Shown piece by piece: positions 23,124-32,346 of a stretch of DNA of 32,346 bases. The stretch comes from Pelargonium nanum (Eukaryota > Streptophyta > Magnoliopsida > Geraniales > Geraniaceae). Both the position numbers and the translations under genes were made by a program. A model generated the notes under the pieces. It ran no database searches. It saw nothing but the letters and a program-made list of their open reading frames with translations, and was not told the DNA's origin. Numbering within the stretch: position 1 is the stretch's first letter; the number at the start of each line of letters is the position of its first letter. The stretch covers positions 1 to 32,346 of the forward strand of contig JAYMTF010000639.1 of the NCBI GenBank assembly GCA_036897485.1, written 5' to 3'.

Positions 23124-24506
23124 ATGCCAGCAACCAGTGAAGACGCCAATGGCTGCGACGTTAAGAACAATCACAAAAGCGTTGGGCGGGCTCCCACAGC
23201 GGGCAAGGCAACCGTGCTTGCCATGGGTAAGGCCTTCCCTTGCCAGCTCATTCCCCAAGAATGCTTGGTCGAGGGCTACATTCGTGACACCAAATGCCAA
23301 GATCCGTCCATTAAGGAGAAACTTGAGCGCCTGTGTAAGCAATTCTCAAACAAAATTACTCTTCTTGTATCTGTATTTATTGTAAAAGCTTAAATTGATA
23401 GTTGAAAGTTCAATGGTCTACTTCTTGCCAGATGCTATACAAGGTTTCAGTTCAGTTAAAAGCTTAAACTGATAGTTGAATACCCAATTCAGCATTTACT
23501 GCTTATTTCGTATTTTTGTCTGATGAGATATGTGTATATAGGTAAAACCACAACTGTGAAGACAAGATACACAGTGATGTCCAAAGAGATCCTAGACAAG
23601 TACCCTGAACTAGCCACTGAGGGCTCACCAACCATCAAACAAAGGCTAGAAATTGCAAATCCAGCAGTGATAGAGATGGCTTATGAGGCCAGCCTTGCCT
23701 GCATCAAGGAATGGGGGAGACCAGCACAAGATATCACCCATCTCGTATACGTAACCTCCAGCGAGATAAGGCTTCCCGGGGGCGATCTCTACCTAGCAAG
23801 TCAGCTCGGTTTGAGAAGCGACGTTGGCCGAGTAATGCTCTACTTCTTAGGCTGCTATGGAGGCGTCACAGGCCTAAGGGTTGCCAAGGATATAGCTGAA
23901 AACAACCCCGGAAGCCGGGTTCTACTCACCACTTCAGAAACTACCATACTCGGCTTTCGTCCACCCAACAAGGCCCGCCCTTACGACCTTGTAGGGGCTG
24001 CACTCTTCGGGGACGGGGCAGCTGCAGCCATTATAGGCGCGGAGCCAATACCGGGTCAGGAATCCCCGTTCTTGGAGCTCAACTACGCGGTCCAGCAGTT
24101 CTTGCCCGGGACACAAAACGTGATAGACGGGAAGATATCCGAAGAGGGCATAAACTTCAAGCTGGGAAGAGACCTACCCCAAAAGATTGAGGACAACATA
24201 GAGCAGTTCTGCAAGAAGCTAATGGCGAAAGTCGGGCTAAAGGACTTCAATGAGCTGTTCTGGGCGGTCCACCCGGGAGGGCCCGCGATACTTAACCGTC
24301 TGGAGAACACTCTGAAGCTGAAGAGCGAGAAGCTGGAGTGCAGCAGGAGGGCACTGATGGACTATGGAAATGTGAGCAGCAACACCATCTTCTATGTGAT
24401 GGAGAATTTGAGGGAAAGAATGGAAAAAAGTGGAGAAGAATGGGGACTTGCCTTGGCGTTCGGGCCCGGCATTACTTTTGAAGGAATCCTCATCCGCAGC
24501 CTCTAA
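23124..24506 (+). CDS. LAP5 (PKSB): Anther-type type III polyketide synthase (LAP5/PKSB class), two exons, complete
   Basis: Exons 23124-23334 and 23542-24506 give 391 residues. The 207-bp intron splits a Cys codon (C71) T|GT, the conserved intron position of the chalcone synthase family. Catalytic Cys175 (in YFLGCYGG), gatekeeper-type Phe226 (LFGDG), His314 (AVHPGGP) and Asn347 (DYGNVSSN) are all present. The usual GFGPG loop reads AFGPG (376-380), as in LAP5/LAP6 and unlike true chalcone synthase. The closest match I recall is Arabidopsis LAP5/PKSB: the KTTTVKTRY, LPGGDLYLA and GFRPPNKARPYDLVG stretches agree. Known role: with malonyl-CoA it extends hydroxy-fatty acyl-CoA from ACOS5 to alkyl alpha-pyrones, later reduced by TKPR1, as sporopollenin precursors in tapetum. 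The ATG is preferred over upstream TTG codons. Codon third positions are more GC-rich than in the neighbouring genes. Confidence 0.95.
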
Positions 24507-25714
24507 TCTGCATAAACAAAAACCACAATCTGTTATTGTCTTCACTTTTCTTGCTGTTTCTCAAATTTCAATCTGGTCTTTATAAATATACTATATGTGT
24601 AATGTCTTTGTTATCTCAATATATACTACTATATGCATTTGTTTGGAACTTCCTCAAATAGAAAAGGGTACTAGGAATAAAAATAACGTACAAACACCAA
24701 TGCATAAAACAATACTATTGAAGTTGTAGTTCAAGTGTAGAGGCAAGAACCATTGCTGGGCAAGCTCCATGTCGTTTGAGAGGACTCAGGCTTTATCCGG
24801 GTCGATAGGATGAGGAAGGAAATGCTTCGAGTTTTGGAGAGTGTGGCAGTAGGATCTTCGAGCATGTCGTCGAAGACCAATCTGTTTCTCGTGCGCCAAA
24901 TATGCTATAGGCCAATCAAGCAAATTAGCACCCAGTATTTTGATAATGGTTTCACTCGGACAATGGAGGGCCATTGGAGTATCAGTTCCTCGGGAATTTC
25001 GAGGATCATGCACCATATTTTTCGAGCCCTTACTGGGATCAATAGTTTGCTTGACCAACGAGGATAGTTTGGATGAGTAAAGTGCACCTAAGTTCCACTC
25101 CTCCAGATTCAGTCTTCTTCAACAATGAACGTCACCACCATTTCGCTAGTAAACTCAAGTTCGCGGTCCCGGAATTTTGAGTAATGACATGTAAAATAGT
25201 GGGAATGATGCGAGAGAGATGATTTGATAAGCGTTACAAGACCTCCTAGTGATATGAATCTGCATTGACATGGTGTATTCGTTGTGTGTGACAATAGTTG
25301 TTGCCATTGTCTTACAGCGGAACTTGTTGTATGTGACAAGAGAGATGATTTGTAATTCTAATGTTTGTAACTATGTATAAATGCTTCAATTCAACAGTTG
25401 AAAGTCATCCAATTAGGTTAGGTTATAAATCTCAAGGACGGCTCACAGTACATAATACTACAAACCGTAAACGCCTAGGTGTTAAATTAGTTTTGAACAA
25501 TGAGTCAATGTACAAATACAGTTAAAACTGTACTCTTCTACAAAAGCAGTCGGTTCGATCATTAAAATCTTGTTTCAAAATGTCTAGGAGGTATTTGGGT
25601 CAAACAAAATATAGAGATTGCACCATTTCTATCAAACATATAACACCTCTTCAGCACTACTTCCAGATAGATTATCAACGGTGAGGCACAAATTATACGG
25701 TAGGAGAAGAAGGA
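24507..25714. other. Convergent intergenic region between LAP5 and the KH gene
   Basis: It holds the 3' UTRs of both convergent genes. A segment at about 24740-25090 is less AT-rich and open in several frames on both strands (for example a 90-codon minus-strand frame at 24786-25058), suggesting an eroded coding fragment. I could not identify it. The rest is AT-rich without visible structure. Confidence 0.5.
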
Positions 25715-28700
25715 TTACACTGATTGTTGGGCACTAGGTTGCTGTACCAACTGGGAATAGATGTATTCGTCGACCCTCTGCTTTGCCAATGCTACCTGCA
25801 AATCAGACCGCCAACCTTGAATTTTTATTTCAGAAGTTAATGAACTAACCATCACTCTAGCCAACGTTCAATTGAAACCTACTATTATTGAACGGGTCTT
25901 TCTTTCTTTATATAATAAGCATTAGAACAGCAGGCAGAACTATTTCGAAATCTTCACGGTAACCTCCTCCCTACCTATTTTCAGTTGATCGACTAGTAAT
26001 TGCAAATATTTAACTAAAACAGCGGGTATAACCTGTTGAGCACTACCACCAAATTGGATTTGCCGTTGTTCTTGTTCACCTTTTCCTCCACAAACCTGCA
26101 ACACCACAAAATCAAATATGCTGAAAAGATAAATGTAACCATAAAAGATTTAACTAATATACTTTATTGTATAAACTAAAACATGTCACTGTTACAATTT
26201 TCTAATGAGAAAACATTGGAAACCAAAGCTAGTGATATAGATCATGGAATACAAAGATTCGTTTAAAAATTTAGTTGTAAAACAAGTTCTTCAGGACATA
26301 TTAGACAACCCAATAACTCAGATCTGAATCAGAAAGCCCATTTCTTCAGGACACTTTTATGAAATACTGTCTAATGTACAACTCAAGTTCCAATGACTAC
26401 AGATATAAGAAAAACCTTACCCACCTTTATTGTTGCTCCTGACTCATTTCTGATCCTTGATATGTTGGCTCCACACCTTCCGATCAGTCCTCCAACTAGT
26501 GTCTCCGAAATCATCATATCCAGCGTTACATAGTCAGCTGCAAGATTGGTTGTCCTAAAGATGATGTGGTTATGAAACGAAATATTAAACACTTCATACA
26601 GCTGCAAAATGTGGCAGTTGCAAATATAGATTTCTTCCATTATGAAAAATAATTATTAACCTGAGGCCGGGTCAATATATGGTTGAGATGGCTGAATGGG
26701 GCTACAGTTGTAAGTTGGTCTGATAGATATCACTTGGCGAGGTGGATTTTCCCTGAAGATGATTAAACCAATACGTAAACTGAAAACCATGCTAAATAGA
26801 TCTAAATACCAAGCAAAGTTTACCAAATTCAAATAATACCTCAGATGATTACCAATCTCCTCCAACGCCTTAAGCACAGCAGGAATATCACCTGATATCT
26901 GAGAGTACAAGGAACTTTAATCATTATGATATCTTGAAAGTATAAGTGTATAACACCAAGTTATTTAGTACTCCAGGTCCATTTCTCTTTGCTTGTTTTT
27001 TCGTCTTTATGGTCTTAATTTCTTTCTTTTATTTTCCGTATCCTTACCTTAAATTATTCTTTCCTTAAAGCAAATTCTAAACTATATAACATTATAAAAT
27101 ATATTTTTAAAAACGCAAATGGGATAAAATAAAATGGGAATTTTGTTATCTATTTCTTAAATATTTGTGTATTCTAATTAGATTATAGTATAGAATCTAT
27201 AGATTAATAGGTGAACTTAGGTATCACAAATTCAAAACAATGTACATGCAAAAATAGTGTTATAATAATACCAAAAAATAAAGTACAAAAGAAGTTTATA
27301 AATTATCATATTCTTCATACATTTGGTGATACCAGGCACCAAATTTTGCTATGTCCTGATCAGGTGGAAAAAAATTAGAAACTTAACCCAGCAAATAACT
27401 GAATATCATTTCTTTTTCACAAGAGATATCGGGCTATTAGATCACCCTGACTTATAATTCTCTTGAAAATGGTTATGTGCCCCGCCCCACTTCAATAATG
27501 GTGGTGACAAACTTCTCACTTCACTACCCTAGGTGGGAGGCCTTGGTCAAAGGATCATCCAATGGGATTGGATTAATATATATCTTTTTGAAAGTGGATT
27601 TTTATATATCTTTAAGGCAATGAAATATGAATACTATATTGAATCTCTCCTTGGTTTACCAATCCCCTAAATGTCCCTCATTCCACAACCTAGTAAAACA
27701 TGGTATGTGAGATGGAAGCTTCTATAACACGAATTAATCAGACAAAACAGCATCAAGCAAGTACAGATACATGTTCAATTCAGAGAAACTACAGTTTGAT
27801 GTTGATATGCAGTTCAACCATCAATAACTTAATTACGAGATTTTTTGTTTAGTAAGTTCACAGTTACATTGAGTGACGGTAAAAACAAGCTCACCTGCAC
27901 CAATCGATCAGATTCAAGAGCAGATGCGCACAAAGGTAACTGGTTAGGAGCAAGAATTGAAATTGTGGCACCTGAGGAATTCCTCAGTTTCTCAATTTTT
28001 TCACCGGACATTCCAATCAAACAGCCTGCTTGGGACCCAGCAATCAAAAGCCTTATTGTATTGGCAGCCATATGTCCAACTTTCAACGCCTCCATACTCC
28101 TATCATCCTCCTGTTGAAATTTGGAATCAAATTAGTCATTTAATAAGCATAATTAAACTTGGCTATGGGCGTGAGGAAGAGAAAATAAGCTCATTTCACA
28201 ATCTTAAAACACAAACCCACAGGCTATCCATTATCATGCAATCACAGTTATACCATAGTAATCTTAAATACAACAGTTATTTTATGAAAATAGTTCATTG
28301 AATGTATCCAACAAAGTAGATCCAATATGTTTTCTCATTGCCTCTTTGCTTGATGCCAAATATGTTTATTCAAAAAATAAAATGACATACTAAATGTCGT
28401 TTGTGTATATCATTAATCCACCAAAAAATCAGAGATATCAAGGACATTCTTTTGTAGAGAAAAAAAAAGTCCATATTCATAGTCCTTTATAAATTCATTA
28501 CAATTGACAGTTTATAAATTCCTATAATCCTACTCCTACAGCAATGACCATGAACCCTTCATGCACAAAAGAGGTTTAGGTTCGTTTAAAAGAATGGTCT
28601 ATAAATTTCTATGCATTAAAATAAACACTAGTAGAACAAGTACATAAAAATGTAAGGAATACACTGCCATGAATCAAAATAAAAAACAAATGTATTATGT

Positions 28701-31442
28701 AATAAAAGAAAATCGGTGACTGATTTATATATAAGTACCCTAGCATTGCACTGAACAACATTAGGATACCGTGTTCGGTATAAAGTATTGTTGAGTGGAT
28801 TCATAATTAAATTACCTCTAAAATTAAACTCGCTATTTTTTGGAGTGCTTTCTCTGCTTCTGATATGGAGCCTTCGTTTTCTTTAGAACTTATAATGATC
28901 ACACGCTCTTCATGTCGCTGCAAAACATAATGACATTATCATATCTCAAGTGAAAATTTTAAAGAGTAGTATTATCTAATAAGTTCAATGTGCTAATAAG
29001 CCAAATATGAAACTTAGCAATTTACCCAGAGAACATGATGTTGACCTAACGCCAAAAACCAGTCAATAGGTTACCAAAGGAAAAATTCATTAGATCGTTT
29101 CAACATTCTACTAGATAAAGAAATGTAAAACAGTGAACTATGCTAAAACAAATCGAAAATCGTATATATGAGTTTACAAGATCTTGCAATGGGGAAAATA
29201 TGAAAATAGGGACCCATAAAATTGCAGCCAGAATTTGCACTTAACCTACACGAAGATTTGTATTTTTGGATGAATGTATTAATAGATCCCAAAATTTTGA
29301 GAGTACAAAGCTAAGTGATAGTTTTAAAACCACCTGCACAATCCGAAGTTTGGACCATGAGTGGGTAAACAATGACTTTCATCGATATATTTAATTAAAT
29401 ATTATAACAGCCATAGCAATGAAACCATAGGGTATCATTCCGAAGATACTATCATTGAAAAAGCAACACCCGAACATGCTATGAAAAAATTAATATTGTC
29501 TTTCAATTTAAACTATTCATATACGTCAAGAGTTTTTTTGCATCTTCAGGCTGGTTTCTAAAACAATATTTTGCGTTTTATTCTAATTGAGGAGCATCCT
29601 TGAGGTATTCAATTGCATTGTTACAGAATCCTATTGTATTTGTAATGAGTTGAATGTATTTGAATATTATCCAACCCTAAATGTCCACCTTAAAGTACAA
29701 TAGTGTCTCTAAAGTATCCAACGTTGAAAGAATGTGGAGTTAGTGATCACTTGATATACTAGTTAAATACTCCACCTACTAGCTCGGACATTTGGTTGGA
29801 GTAAATTTTAACATGGCACCAAACTTGGTTTAGTCTTGGGCATATGTTTACATGAAATCACTATTTACGTAGTGATTTGCAATTCAGAATAGACATTCCA
29901 AATCATGAAGCATTGGCATTCCAAATGTGAAATTTGGCGTTCCAATTGCTATACAATTCCATTTAATGAATAAAAATAACTTTTAATTGGAAAAACAAAA
30001 GAAAGGGGACATGATAAATTAACCGTCAAAATGAATAAATCCACCTATTTTTACTTATTAGACCAAAATACACTAATTGAGCGAGAGCTACCACTAAAAT
30101 TAAAATATTGAAGAACTCTTTCGATATAGACTATTCTTATCCCTTCTTACAAAGTTAGAACACAAAACTCATATCACAAGCATAGCTTTAACAAGAATTT
30201 GAGATTTGGGAATGAAAATCAAACACAAAAGCCGAGAAAATAAAGTTACAGTGAAACTACTTCCGTTGATTAGATTTGAGGATATAAACAAGAGCAATCA
30301 CCTTCAGCGCATGCTATGATATTATCATAGAGAATAAAAATAAAAACAAATAACTAAATAAATACATAATAATAAAGTTAGGCTAACCAACAACCTTAAA
30401 ATTTTTAAGACACGTAAGCACTCTCACCCTTCCCTTTTCTTGCTTTCTTCATCATACTATCTCCTTTCCATTCATCAAATCAATCCAAAATTGTGCTCAC
30501 AATCTTATTATTACCATTTCTGGGTTACCAGTTTCCATGTGTTTCTATTTTGTTCTCAATGATTTTAGGTTCATGGACTTCAACCCTAATTCACTTGATT
30601 TCATTTGCTTTTTTGAGCTAAACAGATGTTTTCATTGTGTTTATAAATTTTTTTTTTTTTTTCAATTTCACATATGATTAGTTACCTGCAACTATACTAA
30701 TGAACATAGTTACTCTTCCTGGGATTTTTTAGTGCTCTTGGTTTAGTTTCAAAGGATGTTATGATCAATCTAACCTCCAATCCAATATATTATATATATG
30801 TTTCTCCATATTCTACTTTTACATGGTCCAGTTTGGTTTTGATGTTCTACTTTTAACCATTCTAATATTTCTTTGATATCGTTGTTTTTAGTTTCATATA
30901 GTTTGTAGGATTCAGCAGAAGCTGAGGTGACCTTTTATTCTTGATTTCTAGAGCTTGCCAGTGAATTACTAGTTGGGACAAAAATAAAAAATAGTATTAA
31001 CGGAAATTATATACTATTTTGGTTCAGTAACATTGTTCATAAATCAAGAAACCAAATAATATGCTTCAAAATCTCATTAATCAATCAGAACCTAAAAAAA
31101 GGAGGATTTTTTTTAAGAAACAGCACTCAATTGTAATGACAAAAACTATTCACTCACGGCGATGGCATCAGCAATCTTGATGGTGGCCTTTGTATCATCG
31201 CGAATCTTCTGGATTCGACAGCCCTCTCGGCCGATGACCTTGCCGATCTGGCGCGACTGTACCACGATCCGGAAGAGCACGTCCTGAGGCTTGGCCCGCT
31301 TCTTCGGGGCCAAATCATCAGAAATACCGCCGTCACGCTGGCGTTTCGAGGTACCGGTGTCAGCTTCAGACTGTTGCAGCTCCCGATTGGCGGCGGCAGG
31401 AGATTGCAATGGGGAAACAATAATTTCGCCTGCTTCGGCCAT
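25715..31442 (-). CDS. Nuclear triple-KH-domain RNA-binding protein (PCBP/PEPPER/FLK-like), eight exons, complete
   Basis: Minus-strand exons in transcription order: 31442-31158, 28917-28816, 28110-27895, 26898-26840, 26752-26661, 26537-26425, 26095-26033, 25795-25715. They join in frame to 1,011 nt, 336 residues, stop TAA at 25717-25715. Three KH domains have intact GxxG loops: GREG (71-74), GMSG (162-165) and GRCG (271-274). A likely bipartite nuclear localisation signal spans residues 33-51 (KRQR ... PKKRAK). KH1 is split between exons 1 and 2 by a 2.24-kb intron. Family knowledge: such proteins bind C-rich or U-rich single-stranded RNA and act in pre-mRNA processing; plant relatives such as FLK and PEPPER affect flowering and pistil development. 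Which orthologue this is cannot be told from sequence alone, so no symbol is given. The ATG reading MAEAGEIIV was chosen; the frame extends upstream only from a TTG. Confidence 0.92.
26899..27894 (-). other. KH gene intron 3, no feature seen
   Basis: About 1 kb of AT-rich intron between the exons ending ALESDRLVQ and starting ISGDIPAVL. No repeat, RNA gene or coding stretch is recognised. Confidence 0.6.
28111..28815 (-). other. KH gene intron 2, no feature seen
   Basis: AT-rich 705-bp intron between KH1 and KH2 coding parts. The plus-strand frame at 27957-28301 overlaps exon 3 and is a shadow. Nothing else seen. Confidence 0.6.
28918..31157 (-). other. KH gene intron 1 (2.24 kb)
   Basis: Splits KH1 after ...IADAIA. 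It contains the degenerate TRIM-like LTR at 29704-29845 and a T run near 30643-30661. At about 30410-30620 there is a pyrimidine-rich plus-strand segment resembling a plant 5' leader, without a recognisable ORF. Confidence 0.65.
29704..29845 (+). mobile_element. Degenerate TRIM LTR fragment, relative of the intron-2 element
   Basis: A 110-bp stretch (29704-29813) begins TGT and ends TTTTAACA. It shares TTGAAAGAATGTG, CACTTGATATAC, CTCCACCTACTAG and a GGTTGGAG block with the 108-bp LTRs at 3040-3485. It is followed by TGGCACCAAACTTGGTTTAG, aligning with the PBS and internal start of that element. No second LTR is visible. An old, truncated copy. Confidence 0.75.
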
Positions 31443-31793
31443 TCGATCGGCGTCGGCGTCGGCGTCGCTGAGAGAGAGAAAGGAAGAGGGTAACAAATGG
31501 CAGGGTTATAATTTAGCGCTTTATTGATCAGAATTACAAAATTAACAACCATATCTTAACCATAAAAAAATGGCAGAGAGAAACATTGTTAGTTCAAGTA
31601 TGATATATGGTTGCTGATAAAAAAAATCATATGAGTTTCTGAAAAGAAAAACATGAGTTTTAATTTTAATTTTATTTTTTAATTAAAATATTAATATCTA
31701 CGTCAGCATTGAGAGTGCCTAAGTTTACGTTACGTTAGCATTCATCAGAACACGTGGACATTATTTAACGGAATCATCGACGGAGCCTAACGA

Positions 31794-31976
31794 TGTGCGT
31801 CAAATTAGGTTCAAAATAATAGTCGAAGTAACAATGTTACTCACTCCCCAAATGGAGCGTCATCCTAAACCCCACCCCACAAATCTCACCCCATATAGTC
31901 GACAAGGAGGCTCGAACTTGAGACCTCATAGGAAATCCAAAGTGTTTTAATCACTTGACCCAACATGTGTGCGTCA
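31794..31976 (-). mobile_element. Second tRNA-derived SINE copy, same family
   Basis: On the minus strand a B box AGTTCGAGCCT (31908-31918) and A-box-like TTGGGTCAAGTGA (about 31951-31963) sit in the same arrangement as in the intron-27 copy. The GAGGCTCGAAC.TGAGACCTCA.AGGAAAT block is shared. The 9-bp repeat TGTGCGTCA (31794-31802, 31968-31976) is a plausible target-site duplication. It is more diverged than the first copy and lies about 350 bp upstream of the KH start codon. Confidence 0.75.
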
Positions 31977-31986
31977 TTTTATTTTG

Positions 31987-32091
31987 GGTAGTTACAGTTT
32001 CCTCTTATGGTAAGCTTTCATTTCACCTGGCACCCCTTTGTTTGTTTTCGAACTATTTTCCTACCTTATGGTTTGTAAAGTTGGTTCGGTC
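31987..32091 (-). repeat. Dispersed repeat, right copy (inverted partner at 117-222)
   Basis: Inverted relative of the repeat at 117-222. The two copies sit at opposite edges of the window facing each other. It abuts the SINE copy on its left. No coding potential. Confidence 0.8.
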
Positions 32092-32205
32092 AGTTACATT
32101 TGACGGAAAATGACACTGTTTGGTCATGCGCCCAACACATAATCAATTTTTTTATAAAAAAAAAATCCATAAGTCCTTGACTTTACTATTCTTCTTCAAC
32201 ATAAG

Positions 32206-32308
32206 CTCGCCTGAAAATTCATAGACTCGCCGGAAAATTCATGAATTCACCGGAAACTTCACGAACTCGTCGGAAAATTCATAAATTCGCCGAAAAATTC
32301 ATAAACTC
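32206..32308 (+). repeat. 20-bp minisatellite, five units
   Basis: Five consecutive units of exactly 20 bp (32206-32305) follow the pattern YTCRYCGGAAAATTCATRAA with a few substitutions, then the first three bases of a sixth. It lies near the right edge of the window, in AT-rich DNA. Confidence 0.9.
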
Positions 32309-32346
32309 AAACCAAATAATCAAATCCAATTACAACAAAATCAATC

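Larger units (their letters stand above)
31443..32346. other. Upstream region of the KH gene
   Basis: Contains the KH gene leader (a short CT/GA tract near 31470-31484), a SINE copy (31794-31976), the inverted partner of the left-edge repeat (31987-32091) and a 20-bp minisatellite (32206-32308). No further gene is visible before the window ends, and no clear TATA box was chosen. Confidence 0.6.

Noticed and set aside
24083-24545. Minus-strand frames opposite LAP5 exon 2
   Set aside because: They are shadows of the GC-richer coding exon.
25109-25339. Minus-strand frame of 76 codons downstream of the KH gene
   Set aside because: No recognisable motif, and no start or regulatory context.
31154-31552. 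132-codon minus-strand frame overlapping KH exon 1
   Set aside because: It is the alternative frame of the real first exon and lacks KH features.
1-32346. CRISPR array, bacterial operon or defence system
   Set aside because: The repeats are plant retroelements, microsatellites and small tandem duplications, and all genes are spliced plant genes.

Overview
This window is nuclear DNA from a flowering plant, most likely a eudicot. The evidence is AT-rich GT-AG introns, a plant-length BTAF1/MOT1 ATPase in 28 coding exons, an anther-type chalcone-synthase-like enzyme with the family's conserved intron in a cysteine codon, and remnants of plant TRIM, Copia and tRNA-derived SINE elements. I cannot name the species. 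Nothing bacterial or CRISPR-like is present, and I see no wholly new multi-gene system.

Layout. (1) Positions 918-21991, plus strand: a complete BTAF1/MOT1 (RGD3-type) gene. I could join 28 coding exons in one frame with no break (2,044 residues). Its TATA box, CT-rich leader and several possible small upstream ORFs lie at about 320-917. The introns carry a compound TRIM element (intron 2), a duplicated intron/exon boundary (intron 4), a Copia remnant (intron 5), an LTR fragment next to an unidentified basic ORF (intron 20) and a SINE with a 17-bp target duplication (intron 27). Intron 1 has the signature of a U12-type (minor spliceosome) intron. (2) Positions 23124-24506, plus strand: a complete two-exon type III polyketide synthase of the LAP5/PKSB class (391 residues), with all catalytic residues, for sporopollenin in pollen walls. 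(3) Positions 25715-31442, minus strand: a complete eight-exon gene for a 336-residue nuclear protein with three KH RNA-binding domains, convergent with LAP5. Its 2.2-kb first intron carries a degenerate relative of the TRIM. (4) Positions 31443-32346: upstream region of the KH gene, with a second SINE copy, the inverted partner of a repeat found at the left edge of the window, and a 20-bp minisatellite.

The three genes act in separate processes (TBP removal and transcription control, pollen wall polyketides, RNA binding). I see no sign that they form a pathway; the spacing is that of ordinary independent plant genes. All exon joins come from reading splice sites and keeping the frame and family-like sequence. 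UTR ends and leader introns are not resolved.
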